A stretch of DNA of 5,598 nucleotides from Acidimicrobiia bacterium (lineage in GTDB: Bacteria; Actinomycetota; Acidimicrobiia; IMCC26256; JACDBD01), in the NCBI GenBank assembly GCA_031177445.1, contig JAPSGP010000224.1:1-5598 (forward strand). The letters are read 5' to 3'. The translations under genes were made by a program, and so were the position numbers. Below, piece after piece: positions 5,246 to 5,598 of the stretch. Below the pieces are notes generated by a model. The model was given only the letters and a program-made list of their open reading frames with translations, made no database searches and was not told the origin of the DNA. Within the stretch, counting starts at the first letter, position 1; each line of letters begins with the position of its first letter.

Positions 5246-5598
5246 TCACGCTCCGCCGCGGCGCTCGATCGTCGCGGGACAGCCAGCCACGAGTGCGGCC
5301 GATGGTCATACCACGCCTCGGTCGGCGGCGGGAACGACGGGTCGGCGAACGAGCCGACCGAGACGACGATCAGATCGGGCTCGTCGGGTTCCGTGTAGAA
5401 GACCTGCGAGCCGCCGTCGAGACAGAAGTGGAAGCTGTGCTCCTTCCGGTCGCCTCGTCGGAGACGCGCAGGTAGTCGCGGAAGCGACCGACGACGTGCA
5501 CCTGATCCGGCCCGAAAGCCGCCTGCATCCCGAAGGCACTTCCGGTCCGGCGCTGGCACGCAAGGCAGTGGCACATGGAGACGACGAACGGATCGCCC
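5246..5598 (-). pseudogene. GFA/CENP-V domain protein (glutathione-dependent formaldehyde-activating family), frameshifted and 5'-partial
   Basis: Two overlapping minus-strand frames together spell one GFA-family protein whose N-terminus lies beyond the right edge. From 5597 down to about 5451 one frame reads GDPFVVSMCHCLACQRRTG and on to FRDYLRVSDEA, including the zinc-binding CxCxxC. The homologous continuation, DRKEHSFHFCLDGGSQVFYT through WYDHRPHSWLAVP, is in a different frame from about 5450; one base missing after the GCG codon at 5451-5453 explains the switch. The usual FHFCxxCGS motif reads FCLDGGS, so its second cysteine is replaced by glycine. After WLAVP (about 5275) this frame has no stop and would run to 5035, antisense to the MBL gene; a second one-base loss would give ATIERRGGA and a TGA at 5246-5248, a more family-like end, which I use as the boundary. 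Members bind zinc and resemble formaldehyde-glutathione adduct enzymes, but most have unknown substrates. Decay or a sequencing error are both possible. Confidence 0.72.

Overview
The window is GC-rich, densely packed chromosomal DNA. It uses GTG, and probably TTG, start codons, has at least two genes whose start codon seems to lie at or next to the transcript start, and carries a terminator hairpin with no T-tract. This fits Actinomycetota, and the flavour of several proteins suggests a Thermoleophilia-like or other soil lineage. That placement rests on reading alone and is low confidence. No rRNA, tRNA, CRISPR array, transposon or integrase is visible.

Layout. 1-1387 (+): the 3' end of cysD overlaps a complete cysN; together they encode the two-subunit ATP sulfurylase of sulfate assimilation. 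1384-1728 (-): a small MmcQ/YjbR-family gene whose stop codon is interlocked with that of cysN in one CTAG. 1729-1821: a 93-bp divergent promoter region. 1822-2508 (+): a class I SAM-dependent methyltransferase. 2509-2677: a 169-bp gap with a weak promoter candidate, a strong G-quadruplex motif on the minus strand and a good ribosome binding site. 2678-4417 (+): an exported amidase-signature hydrolase with its whole Ser-cisSer-Lys triad, closed by a 13-bp hairpin terminator. 4518-5186 (+): a metallo-beta-lactamase-fold protein with a degenerate first metal motif, apparently read from a leaderless GTG. 5246-5598 (-): a GFA (glutathione-dependent formaldehyde-activating, CENP-V-like) gene running off the right edge, broken by one clear and one possible frameshift and lacking a zinc-ligand cysteine.

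Only cysD and cysN clearly work together: CysD adenylates sulfate and CysN supplies GTP hydrolysis that drives the reaction. The remaining genes look like independent single-gene units with their own promoters or terminators, and I see no evidence of a shared pathway. No convincing undescribed multi-gene system is present. The points most worth a second look are the frameshifted GFA gene, the altered metal site of the MBL-fold protein, the shared CTAG stop, the leaderless starts and the G-quadruplex in front of the amidase.
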